A stretch of 43,055 bases of DNA from Pontimonas sp. (GTDB lineage: Bacteria; Actinomycetota; Actinomycetes; Actinomycetales; Microbacteriaceae), in assembly GCA_030728325.1 (NCBI GenBank), contig JANQZT010000040.1, positions 37,890 through 80,944 of the forward strand. The letters run 5' to 3'. Positions 9,101 through 19,298 of this stretch are shown here, one piece after another. The first letter of the stretch is position 1. Each line of letters starts with the position of its first letter. The notes beneath the pieces were generated by a model that saw only the letters and a program-made list of their open reading frames with translations, made no database searches and was not told where the DNA came from. The position numbers were made by a program, and so were the translations under genes.

Positions 9101-11164
9101 ATGGCTCAGAAGAAAATCACCCTGAAATCGCTGATCAGGGGACCCCTTCCCTATGTTCTCGTGGGTTCGCTCATTGTGGTGATTGGTATTTCGTTGCTCA
9201 CCGCGAGCGGTTTTCGACCCGTGAGCACTCAGCAGGGCCTTGAGCTTCTGAAAGACAACCAGGCTCGTTCGGTCACCATCATCGATGGTGAGCAGCGAGT
9301 AGATATGGAGTTGCGCTCGTCCTTTGATGGCCTCGGAACCCAAGTGCAGTTCTACTACGTTGCTCCCCGAGGCGAGGAGATCATTGCGGCCGTCTCGAAC
9401 TCGGATGTAGCGGAGTTCACGGATGAGGTCCCCCAGACCAACTGGTTTGTCTCACTCTTGGGTCTTCTCTTGCCCTTTGTCATCATTGGTCTCATCTTCT
9501 GGTTCCTGCTCTCGAGCATGCAGGGCGGCGGCTCGCGGATCATGCAGTTCGGGAAGTCACGGGCAAAACTTGTGTCGAAAGAAACCCCCACGGTCACGTT
9601 CGAGGATGTGGCGGGGGCGGATGAAGCGATTGAGGAGCTTCATGAAATCAAGGAGTTCCTCAAAGACTCCGAGAAGTTCCAAAAAGTGGGTGCCCGCATC
9701 CCTAAGGGTGTTCTTCTCTATGGCCCTCCGGGAACCGGCAAGACTTTGCTGGCACGGGCCGTGGCGGGCGAAGCCAACGTCCCGTTCTATTCCATTTCGG
9801 GTTCTGACTTCGTCGAGATGTTTGTCGGTGTGGGAGCGTCTCGTGTTCGAGACCTTTTTACCCAAGCCAAGGAGAACGCACCCGCCATCATCTTTGTCGA
9901 CGAAATCGATGCAGTGGGGCGTCACCGTGGGGCCGGCATGGGCGGGGGTCACGATGAGCGTGAGCAGACCCTTAACCAACTGCTGGTGGAGATGGACGGT
10001 TTTGACCCCAAGACGAACGTCATTTTGATCGCCGCGACCAACCGCCCGGACATTCTGGACCCAGCACTGCTCCGCCCCGGCCGTTTTGACCGCCAGATTC
10101 AGGTGGATGCACCGGACATGAAGGGTCGCCAGAAGATTCTGGAAGTTCACGCCAAAGGTAAGCCCATGGCCAAGGGTGTGGACCTGGCAGTACTCGCACG
10201 GAAAACTCCTGGTTTCACCGGGGCCGACCTTGCCAACGTACTCAATGAAGCAGCACTCCTGACAGCTCGTGAGAATGCAACAAAAATCACCAATAAGCTC
10301 CTCGATGAAGCTGTGGATCGGGTAATGGCGGGACCTCAGAGGCGCACTCGGGTGATGAGCGACAAAGAGCGACTGGTCACCGCGTATCACGAGGGTGGTC
10401 ACGCTCTAGCCGCTGCTGCGATGCGCAACACTGACCCCGTCACGAAAGTCACTATTCTTCCTCGCGGTCGAGCGCTCGGATACACCATGGTGCTTCCGCT
10501 GGACGATAAGTACTCAGTCACCAGAAACGAACTACTCGACCAGCTCACCTACGCCATGGGTGGTCGTGTCGCCGAAGAAATTGTCTTCCATGACCCCACC
10601 ACGGGCGCATCGAACGACATTGAGAAGGCGACCGCTATTGCTCGTCGGATGGTGACCGAATACGGCATGAGTACCGACATTGGCGCGGTGAAGCTCGGTC
10701 AGGCAAGTGGTGAAGTGTTCTTGGGTCGTGACATGGGTCACCAACGTGACTACTCCGATTCCGTGGCTCAAGCGGTAGACACCGAAGTCCGCAACTTTAT
10801 TGATCGCGCTCACACCGAGGCGTGGACAGTCCTCATGGACAACCGAGCCATCCTCGATCGCTTGGCGACCGAATTGCTGGAGAAGGAGACCCTCGATCAC
10901 CACCAGCTCGCCACTATCTTCGAGGGCGTAAAACAGCTTCCCGAGCGCCCGCTGTGGCTCTCCAGTGGAGATCGTCCTCCCTCGAAAAAAGGACCAGTCA
11001 GTGTTCCTCGGAGGAAAGCTGCTGCCGCGCCGAAGAAGCCGGCAGCCAAGAAGCCTGTCGCTAAGAAAACCACCACCAAGAAGCCAGCGGTGAAAAAGCC
11101 TGCGACGCCCAAGGCTGCTGCGAAGAAGACGCCACCGTCGTCGACCGGACGTACCCGTGGATAG
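9101..11164 (+). CDS. ftsH: ATP-dependent zinc metalloprotease FtsH with Lys/Ala/Pro-rich C-terminal tail
   Basis: [37 protein letters not shown]-terminal [32 protein letters not shown]. Confidence 0.98.
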   Translation: MAQKKITLKSLIRGPLPYVLVGSLIVVIGISLLTASGFRPVSTQQGLELLKDNQARSVTIIDGEQRVDMELRSSFDGLGTQVQFYYVAPRGEEIIAAVSNSDVAEFTDEVPQTNWFVSLLGLLLPFVIIGLIFWFLLSSMQGGGSRIMQFGKSRAKLVSKETPTVTFEDVAGADEAIEELHEIKEFLKDSEKFQKVGARIPKGVLLYGPPGTGKTLLARAVAGEANVPFYSISGSDFVEMFVGVGASRVRDLFTQAKENAPAIIFVDEIDAVGRHRGAGMGGGHDEREQTLNQLLVEMDGFDPKTNVILIAATNRPDILDPALLRPGRFDRQIQVDAPDMKGRQKILEVHAKGKPMAKGVDLAVLARKTPGFTGADLANVLNEAALLTARENATKITNKLLDEAVDRVMAGPQRRTRVMSDKERLVTAYHEGGHALAAAAMRNTDPVTKVTILPRGRALGYTMVLPLDDKYSVTRNELLDQLTYAMGGRVAEEIVFHDPTTGASNDIEKATAIARRMVTEYGMSTDIGAVKLGQASGEVFLGRDMGHQRDYSDSVAQAVDTEVRNFIDRAHTEAWTVLMDNRAILDRLATELLEKETLDHHQLATIFEGVKQLPERPLWLSSGDRPPSKKGPVSVPRRKAAAAPKKPAAKKPVAKKTTTKKPAVKKPATPKAAAKKTPPSSTGRTRG

Positions 11165-11732
11165 CGAGGCAATCAAGAAAGCGGTAGGGGACATTCTTCT
11201 CGCGGTCGGTGAGGACCCCACCCGCGAGGGCCTTGCCACCACGCCAGATCGCGTCGCTGAGCTCTTTGCTGACCTGTATTCGGGTGTGGGTGTCGATCCG
11301 GTGAGTGTGCTGCGGGATGCAAAAGAGGTTCCTGCCGCAGAATCTGAGCGAGGAGAGATGGTGGCCCTCCGGGACATCTCCTTTATCTCCCTGTGTGAAC
11401 ACCACCTGCTGCCGTTTGAAGGTCACGCCAGCGTGGTCTATGAACCGGGCTCGTCCATCGTGGGGCTAGGGACGCTGGCGACACTGGTCGAGGTGACGGC
11501 TCGGCGACCACAGCTCCAAGAGCGGGTCGGCGAGATGGTGGCGCAGGCGCTAGTGACCTCCGGTGTTGCTAGAGGTGCTCTTGTTCTGGTGTCTGCTGTG
11601 CACGGATGTGTGGCCTATCGCGGACCTAAGCAGCGACTGACAACAGTCACAGTTGCCACTGAGGGAACGCTCTCAGAAGACACCAAGAGGCACGAAGCCC
11701 TTCTCCTCGCGGGAGGCGAGGACTGGGCGTGA
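11157..11732 (+). CDS. folE: GTP cyclohydrolase I
   Basis: [34 protein letters not shown]; followed by folP-folB-folK. Confidence 0.97.
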   Translation: MDSEAIKKAVGDILLAVGEDPTREGLATTPDRVAELFADLYSGVGVDPVSVLRDAKEVPAAESERGEMVALRDISFISLCEHHLLPFEGHASVVYEPGSSIVGLGTLATLVEVTARRPQLQERVGEMVAQALVTSGVARGALVLVSAVHGCVAYRGPKQRLTTVTVATEGTLSEDTKRHEALLLAGGEDWA

Positions 11733-12550
11733 GCGCTCGTCGGCGGCCCGAGCTGTGGGGGGTTGTGAATACGACTCCCGACTCGTTCAGCGATGGAGGC
11801 CTCTTCCAGGAGGCTGATGCCGCAATCAGGCAGGGCCTGGCTCTCGTGGAGCAGGGCGCCTCCGTCATTGATGTCGGAGGCGAGTCCACCAGACCCGGAG
11901 CACATCGTGTGACTCCTGAGGAGGAAGAGAAGCGCGTTGTCCCCGTGGTGAGGGCTTTGGCCGAGGCAGGGGTTGTGGTGAGTGTTGACACCATGAGAGC
12001 GTCGACAGCCCGTAAGGCTGTGGACGCCGGTGCTCGCATCGTCAATGATGTGTCCGGAGGATTGGCGGATCCCGACATGTTTTCGGTCGTGGCAGAGGCT
12101 GGTGTCGATTATGTGCTGATGCATTGGCGAGGACACAGCGACACCATGGACTCGCTGGCGCAGTATGACGACGTTGTCAGTGACGTTGCCCAGGAGATTC
12201 GGGTACGACTGGAGGAGGCATCGCAGGCGGGCATCGACCCCTCTCGCCTCCTTGTTGATCCAGGTCTCGGATTTGCGAAAACTCCGGAGCACAACTGGTC
12301 TCTGCTGTCTCACCTGGATGACCTCGTTCCCTCGGGTATGCGGATGGTGGTCGGGGCGTCGAGGAAACGTTTCTTGGGTGAGCTTCTGCCGGGAGAACAC
12401 CAACCCACGGAGCGCGATGGAGCATCGGCGGCCTTAGGTGTGCTGTTGGCGGAGGCTGGAGTCTTCGCTCTGCGGGTTCACAATGTGAAAGCGCACCGAG
12501 AGGCATTGGATGTCTGGCAGGCTTTCCACGAAGGGGGTCCCCGTGAGTGA
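11729..12550 (+). CDS. folP: Dihydropteroate synthase
   Basis: GVVNTTPDSFSDGG, IDVGGESTRPGA, DPGLGFAKTPEHN, VGASRKRFLG. Confidence 0.97.
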   Translation: MSARRRPELWGVVNTTPDSFSDGGLFQEADAAIRQGLALVEQGASVIDVGGESTRPGAHRVTPEEEEKRVVPVVRALAEAGVVVSVDTMRASTARKAVDAGARIVNDVSGGLADPDMFSVVAEAGVDYVLMHWRGHSDTMDSLAQYDDVVSDVAQEIRVRLEEASQAGIDPSRLLVDPGLGFAKTPEHNWSLLSHLDDLVPSGMRMVVGASRKRFLGELLPGEHQPTERDGASAALGVLLAEAGVFALRVHNVKAHREALDVWQAFHEGGPRE

Positions 12551-12908
12551 CGTGATCAGGATTGAGGGAATCGAGGCCTTCGGCTATCACGGAGTTTTTC
12601 CCCAGGAGAAACGAGAAGGCCAAACTTTCCTGGTGGATGTCGATATTGAGACATCGTTTGATGAGGCCATCGCCCATGACGACGTCGCGTACACGGTGGA
12701 CTACGGGGTCGTTGCAGAGCGGGTCGCAGAGATTATTCAAGGAGAGCCCGCCGACCTGATTGAAACGGTGTGTGATCGGATTGTCACCATGGTGTTATCA
12801 CTCGAGGGCGTGAAGGCCACCCGCGTCACTATTCATAAACCCCAGGCCCCCATTTCGGTTCCTTTTGCCGGGGTTTCCGTTTCGAGACGACGAGAGGTGG
12901 GCGCGTGA
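12543..12908 (+). CDS. folB: Dihydroneopterin aldolase
   Basis: GIEAFGYHGVFPQEKREGQTFLVDVDIE; start taken at GTG 12543 rather than the ORF-track 12510. Confidence 0.94.
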   Translation: MSDVIRIEGIEAFGYHGVFPQEKREGQTFLVDVDIETSFDEAIAHDDVAYTVDYGVVAERVAEIIQGEPADLIETVCDRIVTMVLSLEGVKATRVTIHKPQAPISVPFAGVSVSRRREVGA

Positions 12909-13405
12909 TGACGGAGGACAGCTGGGTTTCATGCGTGGTGGCGCTGGGGACAAACCTCGGCAACCGCGAAGACATCGCGTTTCGAGCACTTGCGGACTTG
13001 GCAGCTACTGAGGGCTTCCGGGTGACCGCAGCCTCCTCACTGCACGAGACAGTGGCGCTGGGACCTGATGGCCCCAATCCCGATGCGCCCGCGTATGTGA
13101 ACCAGGTGATTCTTCTGGAGAGCGCCTGGTCAGCAGAGAAAACCCTCGAACACTTCATGGATATCGAGCGTCAACACGGTCGGGAGCGAACCGGAGAACA
13201 ATACGCTGACCGCACCTTAGATTTGGATCTCATCGTGTACGGCGATCGTGTGAGTGATGATCCCTTCGTGACCACTCCTCACCCCAGGGCGCACCAACGC
13301 AGATTTGTGTTGGAACCGTGGCAGGAAATTGATCCCGACGCAACGCTCCCTGGCCACGGGCCTATCTCTCAGCTCCTCGCATCTCTCCCACCAGACCCGT
13401 CATGA
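12905..13405 (+). CDS. folK: 2-amino-4-hydroxy-6-hydroxymethyldihydropteridine diphosphokinase
   Basis: VVALGTNLGNREDI, YADRTLDLDLIVYGD, PHPRAHQRRFVLEPW. Confidence 0.96.
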   Translation: MMTEDSWVSCVVALGTNLGNREDIAFRALADLAATEGFRVTAASSLHETVALGPDGPNPDAPAYVNQVILLESAWSAEKTLEHFMDIERQHGRERTGEQYADRTLDLDLIVYGDRVSDDPFVTTPHPRAHQRRFVLEPWQEIDPDATLPGHGPISQLLASLPPDPS

Positions 13406-13884
13406 GCCACACCTCAGCCATCGCTCTTCTGATCGGGGGTGTGATCGGAGGAGTATTCGGGTGGGCTGGGCAGTGGCTTCTGGTGACCTCAGGAATCCCA
13501 GCGCTTATTCCTCCCTATACCTGGGGCGCAGCGCTAGCGGCATTGGGCGCAATTCTGTTGGCTTTGGCCTGGCCGATTCGGAGTCAGGTGAGGACAGATC
13601 GCGCCACGACACCGGTCGATCCGTTCTACGCAACGAGGGTTGTGCTGCTGGCGAAGGCAGGAGCCTTGGCTGGCTCGGCGCTTGGAGGGATGGGTGTGGG
13701 CTTCGTGCTGTTTTTTGCCAGTCGACCCGTGGTCTTAGCCGAGACGCTAGTGCCCACGATTGTGGCGATCGTCGGCGCCGTAGTGTTGATGGTGGGAGCA
13801 CTCATCGCCGAGCGGTGGTGCACCCTCCCGCCCGATTCATCAGACGGCGGAGCTGACATCGTGTCCGGAGGAGAACTGTCATGA
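13402..13884 (+). CDS. DUF3180-like membrane protein
   Basis: 160 aa with about 4 TM segments between folK and PH-domain genes, the usual actinobacterial position of DUF3180. Confidence 0.65.
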   Translation: MSHTSAIALLIGGVIGGVFGWAGQWLLVTSGIPALIPPYTWGAALAALGAILLALAWPIRSQVRTDRATTPVDPFYATRVVLLAKAGALAGSALGGMGVGFVLFFASRPVVLAETLVPTIVAIVGAVVLMVGALIAERWCTLPPDSSDGGADIVSGGELS

Positions 13885-14363
13885 GTGCCGAGGAAACCGT
13901 CTGGGAACGGGTAAGTCCGCGCTACCAAGTGGAGGCACTTGTCCACACTGTGGGCGGGTCGCTCGTCCCCGTTGCTGTGTCCAGTGTGCCCCTGTGGATC
14001 AGTGATCCCGCACTCACCTGGGCATCCTGGTATCCGCTGGCGATCACGCTCGCCGTCGTGGCGACGGTCGTGGGGTTTATTCCTCGCAGAGTCAAGGCGT
14101 TTGGCTATGCTCTGCGGGCTGATGACCTGGTCTTCCGTCGAGGAATAATTTTTCAGCGTCAGGTTGCAGTGCCCTACGGGCGCTTGCAACTTGTCGATGT
14201 CACGAGGGGTCCTCTGTCGCGCCTTCTAGGTCTCTCGGAGCTGAAGCTCGTGACGGCGGCTGCATCAACGGGAGTGACAATCCCCGGGCTCCCCCTGCCC
14301 GTCGCGGAGGAACTCCGGGACCGTTTGATCGCGGTGGCGGAGACCCGCCGGGCAGGCCTCTAG
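13881..14363 (+). CDS. PH (bPH2/YdbS-like) domain membrane protein
   Basis: ALRADDLVFRRGIIFQRQVAVPYGRLQLVDVTRGPLSRLLGLSELKLVTAA. Confidence 0.85.
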   Translation: MSAEETVWERVSPRYQVEALVHTVGGSLVPVAVSSVPLWISDPALTWASWYPLAITLAVVATVVGFIPRRVKAFGYALRADDLVFRRGIIFQRQVAVPYGRLQLVDVTRGPLSRLLGLSELKLVTAAASTGVTIPGLPLPVAEELRDRLIAVAETRRAGL

Positions 14364-14365
14364 CG

Positions 14366-15853
14366 ATGACAGCTGCTGTACTGCGCAGCGCCGCGGATCT
14401 GCGAGGCGGTGAGTGGTTTCGGCTACACCCGCTGACACCGTTGCTTCAGGGTGGTGTGGTTCTTGTGGGCCTCTTGGGAGCAGGGTTTGCAGCGCTCTGG
14501 GAAACAGTCATCCTGCGAGCCATACTCCAGTTCGCGGGCGTGGAGGATGACGATGAGGGCGGTGGAATCGCCTTTCTGATTGCTGACTCACTGGCCCTGA
14601 TCTTTTTGGGCGCCGTTGTCGTTGTCGTGGTGTCCGCACTGGTCTTTTGGCTTCAATGGCGAGTCCATCTGGTTCGCATGGATGACGATGTTCTCGAGGT
14701 AAAGAAGGGCATCCTCGCAAAATCGTCTCGCCGTGCCCGGCGAGACCGCATCAACACGATTGGTGTGAGGCGCCCACTTATTCCTCGACTGTTGGGACTT
14801 GCAAAGCTCGATATTCAGGCCGCCGGGAACGATGCCAATGTCGTTCTCGCGTACCTCCCCTACAGTGTGGCGACAGCAGTTCGTCGCGAAATCTTGCAGA
14901 CACCCGGGCACCGTGATGACGACAGCGAGCCTGAGCCTCAGGTCATCACCCGAGAACTCGAGGTGTCGCTTTTCCGATACCTGGCATCGCTAGTCGTGAG
15001 TGTGGAGACAGTGTTTTTTGGTGCGGCCTTCATCGCGGTGTTGGTGGGAGCGCTGACCGCGGGCGAGCTCGCTGCCTGGCTGGGCCCGATTGCGGTGGTT
15101 TTTGGATATGTCGTGTACCTAGCCGACCGGTTCTTGAGGGTCGGGAACTTTGTCATCGACTCGATTGAAGGCGACGTGCGAGTCTCGTTGGGATTGCTCT
15201 CCACCAGTGTGGAAACCATTCCTCCCGCCCGGATTCACGCCCTGCAAATCTCGCAGCCATGGCCGTGGAAGTTCTTGGGATGGTGGAGGGTCGATGCGAA
15301 CCTTGCGTCCTCCCCAGGCTCTGCGAACAAGAAGACACCCGCCCACACCCTGTTACTCCCTGTAGCTACCACGCGCGAAATGGCGCGGATGGTGGAGCTC
15401 TGCGTACCCAGCCTTCGGGATGAGTCCGCAATGGCTCAGGTCACCACACTTCTCCAACAGCCGCACGCGCAGTGGGCAGAAGCGGGCATGGAGGATGAGT
15501 CTCATGTCGGAGCCTCTCGGCGGGCACGCTTTCGGATTCCGTTGAGCTATGGCGTGACCGGTAGTGCGGTGATTCGCGGGGTTGTCGCACTGCGAAGTGG
15601 CCGATGGATTACCAAGCTGGCCCTTGTCCCCTTGGCTCGAATTCAGAGCTCGAGTGTTTCTCAGGGACCCTGGCATCGAGCTTTGGGCCTCTCCGTCTTC
15701 GCAGTGGAGAGCGTGGAGGGACCCGTGTCGACTCGTGTTGTGGGCCTTGACACCAAGGACGCCTGGAGATGGTGGGACACTGTTCATGCGCTGACCGTGG
15801 GCGCCATTGGAGACACGACGACGACACGGCGAAGGCGGAGGACACCAGCGTGA
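14366..15853 (+). CDS. PH (bPH2/YdbT-like) domain membrane protein
   Basis: Repeated bPH2 segments (ILAKSSRRARRDRINTIGVRRPLIPRLLGLAKLDIQAAG) with TM segments; follows a YdbS-like gene. Confidence 0.83.
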   Translation: MTAAVLRSAADLRGGEWFRLHPLTPLLQGGVVLVGLLGAGFAALWETVILRAILQFAGVEDDDEGGGIAFLIADSLALIFLGAVVVVVVSALVFWLQWRVHLVRMDDDVLEVKKGILAKSSRRARRDRINTIGVRRPLIPRLLGLAKLDIQAAGNDANVVLAYLPYSVATAVRREILQTPGHRDDDSEPEPQVITRELEVSLFRYLASLVVSVETVFFGAAFIAVLVGALTAGELAAWLGPIAVVFGYVVYLADRFLRVGNFVIDSIEGDVRVSLGLLSTSVETIPPARIHALQISQPWPWKFLGWWRVDANLASSPGSANKKTPAHTLLLPVATTREMARMVELCVPSLRDESAMAQVTTLLQQPHAQWAEAGMEDESHVGASRRARFRIPLSYGVTGSAVIRGVVALRSGRWITKLALVPLARIQSSSVSQGPWHRALGLSVFAVESVEGPVSTRVVGLDTKDAWRWWDTVHALTVGAIGDTTTTRRRRRTPA

Positions 15854-16557
15854 ATTCCACGAGGCTCGGAGTAGGCATTATTGGTGCCGGCCGAGTGGGT
15901 CCTTTGATTGCAGCCGCGCTGTCGCGCGCAGGACATTCTCTGGTGGGGATCACTCCGCCCTCAGAGAGCGGGCAGGAGCGAGTGGAGGCGATTCTCCCCG
16001 GAGTGGTTTATGCCGATCCGCTGCAGATTATTGAGCGCAGTGAGTTAGTCGTGGTGGCTCTTCCGGACCATGAGCTACCGGGGTTCATTGAGGGCCTCAG
16101 CCTCCAGAATGCGTGGAACACAGGGCAATTGGTCCTACACACCTCCATTACCCATGGTCTCGATGTGTGGGATAGCGCCCGGGCACAGGGAGCAATTCCC
16201 TTGGCCCTGCACCCCTTGATGGAGTTCACCGGAACCAGCATGGATCTCTCCAGGATGTCCGGAGCATGGTGTGTCATCAGTGCACCAGCCGTTGCGGAGC
16301 CCATTGCGAGCGCTCTCGCCGTCGAAATGGGAATGGAGCCCCTGGTCGTAGCAGAGGACAAGCGAGCCCAGGTCGCCTCGGCGATCGCTTTGGCCACAAG
16401 CTTCTCGCACACCACTATTCACGAGGCGGCGAGCCGGCTGAAAGCTGCGGGAATTGATAATCCAGGCGTTGTCATGCAACCCCTGGTGAGCTCGAGCATT
16501 GAGAATGCTCTCCGGTTGTTTGCGGGAAATGAGCGTGAACTCGGGGGAGAGGCCTGA
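15850..16557 (+). CDS. Rossmann-fold / DUF2520-like oxidoreductase
   Basis: GIIGAGRVGPLIAAALSRAGH and LHPLMEFTG; start at GTG 15850 overlapping the upstream stop; directly upstream of panC. Confidence 0.8.
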   Translation: MNSTRLGVGIIGAGRVGPLIAAALSRAGHSLVGITPPSESGQERVEAILPGVVYADPLQIIERSELVVVALPDHELPGFIEGLSLQNAWNTGQLVLHTSITHGLDVWDSARAQGAIPLALHPLMEFTGTSMDLSRMSGAWCVISAPAVAEPIASALAVEMGMEPLVVAEDKRAQVASAIALATSFSHTTIHEAASRLKAAGIDNPGVVMQPLVSSSIENALRLFAGNERELGGEA

Positions 16558-17408
16558 TGCCGGCCATCGTCCACTCGCTCGAGGAGCTCCAGGGGATTCG
16601 GGAAACCTGGCGGAGCGCCGGAGAATCGGTGGCGCTGGTGCCCACGATGGGTTCCCTGCACGAGGGTCACAAGGCTCTTGTGGTGGAGGCGACTAGTCAA
16701 GCGGATCGATGTGTGGTCAGTATTTTTGTCAACCCTCTGCAATTTGGCGCAGGCGAAGACTTTGATGCTTATCCACGGTCGCTCCACGCCGATGAAGCGT
16801 TTCTCGCGGACACGCTGGTGGACGTGATTTTTGCTCCGAATGTCGAGGTCATGTATCCCGAGGGACTCGATGCTGCACCCAGCCTGAGCGCCGGCAGGGT
16901 TGGTGACACCTATGAGGGAACCTCCCGACCGGGACACTTTGATGGTGTGCTCACCGTGGTGAAGCGACTTTTCGATTATGTAAATCCAGACGTTGCTGTC
17001 TTTGGCGCTAAAGACGCCCAACAACTGTTCTTGGTCCAACAGATGGTGCAGGATCAGAATTTTCCCCTTCGAATTGTGGAGGTGGACACCGTTCGAGATT
17101 CTTCCGGTCTCGCCCTATCCAGCCGGAATGCCCAGTTGAGTGAGACTTCGTTGGCTCAGGCGCTCGAGATTCCGAGGGCGCTGGAGGAGGCATCCCACCA
17201 ACCCAGCGCCAAGGACGCCCGCAATCGTGCTCGAGAAATCCTGGAGAGCGCCCCTGGAGTGGGGGTTGACTATGTCGAGGTGGTCGATCCAGACACCTTT
17301 CAGCCCGGGGGAGATACCGGAGTGGGGGAGCCCGCCCGACTGATCGTGGCCGTCACCATTGGTGGCGTGCGGCTAATAGACAACAAGCTTCTGCACTTTG
17401 GTCAGTAG
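16557..17408 (+). CDS. panC: Pantoate--beta-alanine ligase
   Basis: VPTMGSLHEGHKALV; FGAKDAQQLFLVQQMVQD; LSSRNAQLS. Confidence 0.96.
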   Translation: MPAIVHSLEELQGIRETWRSAGESVALVPTMGSLHEGHKALVVEATSQADRCVVSIFVNPLQFGAGEDFDAYPRSLHADEAFLADTLVDVIFAPNVEVMYPEGLDAAPSLSAGRVGDTYEGTSRPGHFDGVLTVVKRLFDYVNPDVAVFGAKDAQQLFLVQQMVQDQNFPLRIVEVDTVRDSSGLALSSRNAQLSETSLAQALEIPRALEEASHQPSAKDARNRAREILESAPGVGVDYVEVVDPDTFQPGGDTGVGEPARLIVAVTIGGVRLIDNKLLHFGQ

Positions 17409-17449
17409 GCTAACGGGGTACAGCGCCCCCACGCAGGAATTTCACACTC

Positions 17450-18952
17450 ATGACTGATGCCCCCCACGTCGAGCCAGACGCCGACGATATTGACGAACAA
17501 CATGCCGTTCGTTTGGGCAAACGTGAGCAGATGCTGGCCACAGGGCTGGAACCTTTCCCTGTCGCGGTCCCGGTAACGACCACCATCTCTGCTGTTCGGC
17601 AGGCCCACCCCGATCTGGAGCCCGAGGCCGCCACTGGCGAGGTTGTCGGGATTGCCGGGCGAGTGGTCCACATGAGAGTTACCGGAAAGCTTGCCTTCCT
17701 CTCCCTGCAAGAGGGATCTGGTGAGCGCCTCCAAGCCATGGTCTCCTTCGGCGAGGTAGGAGAAGAGTCCTTTGAGCTCCTGAAAGACCTCGTTGACCTT
17801 GGCGACCATGTCTTTGTGTCAGGTGAAGTTATTGCCTCCAAACGCGGTGAGCTCTCCATCATGGTGTCGCAGTGGGCCATTGCCGCCAAAGCACTCATGC
17901 CACTGCCCAACCTGCACAGCGAGCTCAACGAAGAAACCCGAGTTCGCCAGCGCTACCTGGATCTGATCGTGCGCGAGCAAGCTCGCGAGACGGTGCGCGC
18001 CCGCGCACAGGTCAATGCGTCGCTTCGCTCCACGTTTGGTGAGCACGGATACCTCGAAGTGGAAACCCCGATGCTGCAGGTTCAGCACGGTGGGGCCTCC
18101 GCGCGACCCTTCATCACCCATTCCAACGCGTTTAGTACTGACCTTTTCTTGCGAATTGCTCCCGAGCTCTACCTCAAGCGGGCAGTGGTCGGCGGAATCG
18201 AGCGAGTATTCGAAATCAACCGCAACTTCCGCAACGAAGGGGCTGACTCCACTCACAGCCCAGAGTTTGCGATGCTCGAGGCGTATCAGGCCTACGGGGA
18301 CTACCACCAGATGGCGGATCTGACCCAGGAGCTCATTCAGAAGGCGGCGCTTGCCGTGGCTGGCTCCACCACGGTTACTTGGGCTGATGGAACTGAGTAT
18401 GACCTGGGTGGCCAGTGGGATCGCCTGAGTCTGTACGAGAGCCTCAGCGACGCCAGTGGCACACGCATAACCCCGGACACCTCACTGTCCGACCTAGAGT
18501 CGATGGCGCAGAAGGTTGGGATTGAGGTTGCTCAGCCCACCCCCGGTAAATATGTCGAGGAGCTGTGGGAGCACTTCGTCAAGGAGTCCCTCACTACTCC
18601 CACGTTTGTTATGGATTACCCCCTAGACACGTCCCCGCTAGTGCGCGCTCACCGCTCAATTCCCGGTGTGGTGGAGAAGTGGGACCTGTATGTCCGCGGT
18701 TTTGAGCTCGCAACCGGATATTCCGAACTTGTCGACCCCGTCCTTCAGCGCGAGCGGTTCCTCGAGCAGGCAAAACTTGGAGCCAAGGGCGACCTCGAGG
18801 CAATGAAGGTTGATGAAGACTTCCTCCGAGCCCTCGAGCACGGAATGCCCCCTACGGGAGGAATGGGCATGGGAATTGATCGCCTTCTGATGGCGATTAC
18901 CGGCCTGGGAATTCGGGAAACGGTCCTGTTCCCGCTGGTGAAATCGACTTAG
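17450..18952 (+). CDS. lysS: Lysine--tRNA ligase (class II)
   Basis: RQRYLDLI, FEINRNFRNEGADSTHSPEFAMLEAYQAYGDY, GIDRLLMAITGLGIRETVLFPLVK. Confidence 0.97.
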   Translation: MTDAPHVEPDADDIDEQHAVRLGKREQMLATGLEPFPVAVPVTTTISAVRQAHPDLEPEAATGEVVGIAGRVVHMRVTGKLAFLSLQEGSGERLQAMVSFGEVGEESFELLKDLVDLGDHVFVSGEVIASKRGELSIMVSQWAIAAKALMPLPNLHSELNEETRVRQRYLDLIVREQARETVRARAQVNASLRSTFGEHGYLEVETPMLQVQHGGASARPFITHSNAFSTDLFLRIAPELYLKRAVVGGIERVFEINRNFRNEGADSTHSPEFAMLEAYQAYGDYHQMADLTQELIQKAALAVAGSTTVTWADGTEYDLGGQWDRLSLYESLSDASGTRITPDTSLSDLESMAQKVGIEVAQPTPGKYVEELWEHFVKESLTTPTFVMDYPLDTSPLVRAHRSIPGVVEKWDLYVRGFELATGYSELVDPVLQRERFLEQAKLGAKGDLEAMKVDEDFLRALEHGMPPTGGMGMGIDRLLMAITGLGIRETVLFPLVKST

Positions 18953-19125
18953 TCGTCGACTGGTAGACCGCGCTTCGCGCGTTCTTCACGCTCGAGCTTC
19001 TTGTAGGACTCGCGCTCGCCGCGATCGGCAGAGAGAATCGCGCGCATAATGAACCAGAAGATGAGGCCGATCAGGATGGTGGGCGTCACGGAGAACAGTG
19101 CGTTGGCCCAAAAGTTTTCAATCAT
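18949..19125 (-). CDS. 58-aa single-TM small protein (not in the supplied ORF track)
   Basis: Hand translation of minus strand: MIENFWANALFSVTPTILIGLIFWFIMRAILSADRGERESYKKLEREERAKRGLPVDD*; one TM plus charged C-tail; stop overlaps the lysS stop. Confidence 0.75.
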   Translation of the reverse strand: MIENFWANALFSVTPTILIGLIFWFIMRAILSADRGERESYKKLEREERAKRGLPVDD

Positions 19126-19134
19126 CCTGTTGTC

Positions 19135-19242
19135 CTAGCTCAGAAGCGCGCCAAGCGCGACGGTTACGGCAATCCCGCCCATCATGATCAGAAGCCCCAC
19201 CCTGGCAGGGGGGAGCGCCGACTTTTTGGAAGAAGGAGCCAC
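19135..19242 (-). CDS. Possible 35-aa hydrophobic small protein (GTG start)
   Basis: Hand translation: VAPSSKKSALPPARVGLLIMMGGIAVTVALGALLS*; one TM-like segment; located just upstream of the 58-aa gene. Confidence 0.35.
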   Translation of the reverse strand: MAPSSKKSALPPARVGLLIMMGGIAVTVALGALLS

Positions 19243-19287
19243 GGCTCGAAGTTTATGGGGAGAAACCTCAGGTTTGCTGACATCTCA

Positions 19288-19298
19288 CGCTAGGGGCG
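19288..19298. promoter_or_regulatory. CGC-N5-GCG site, ClgR-like, upstream of clpC
   Basis: CGC TAGGG GCG, about 40-50 bp upstream of a predicted TSS (-10 TATTCT 19329-19334). Confidence 0.35.
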
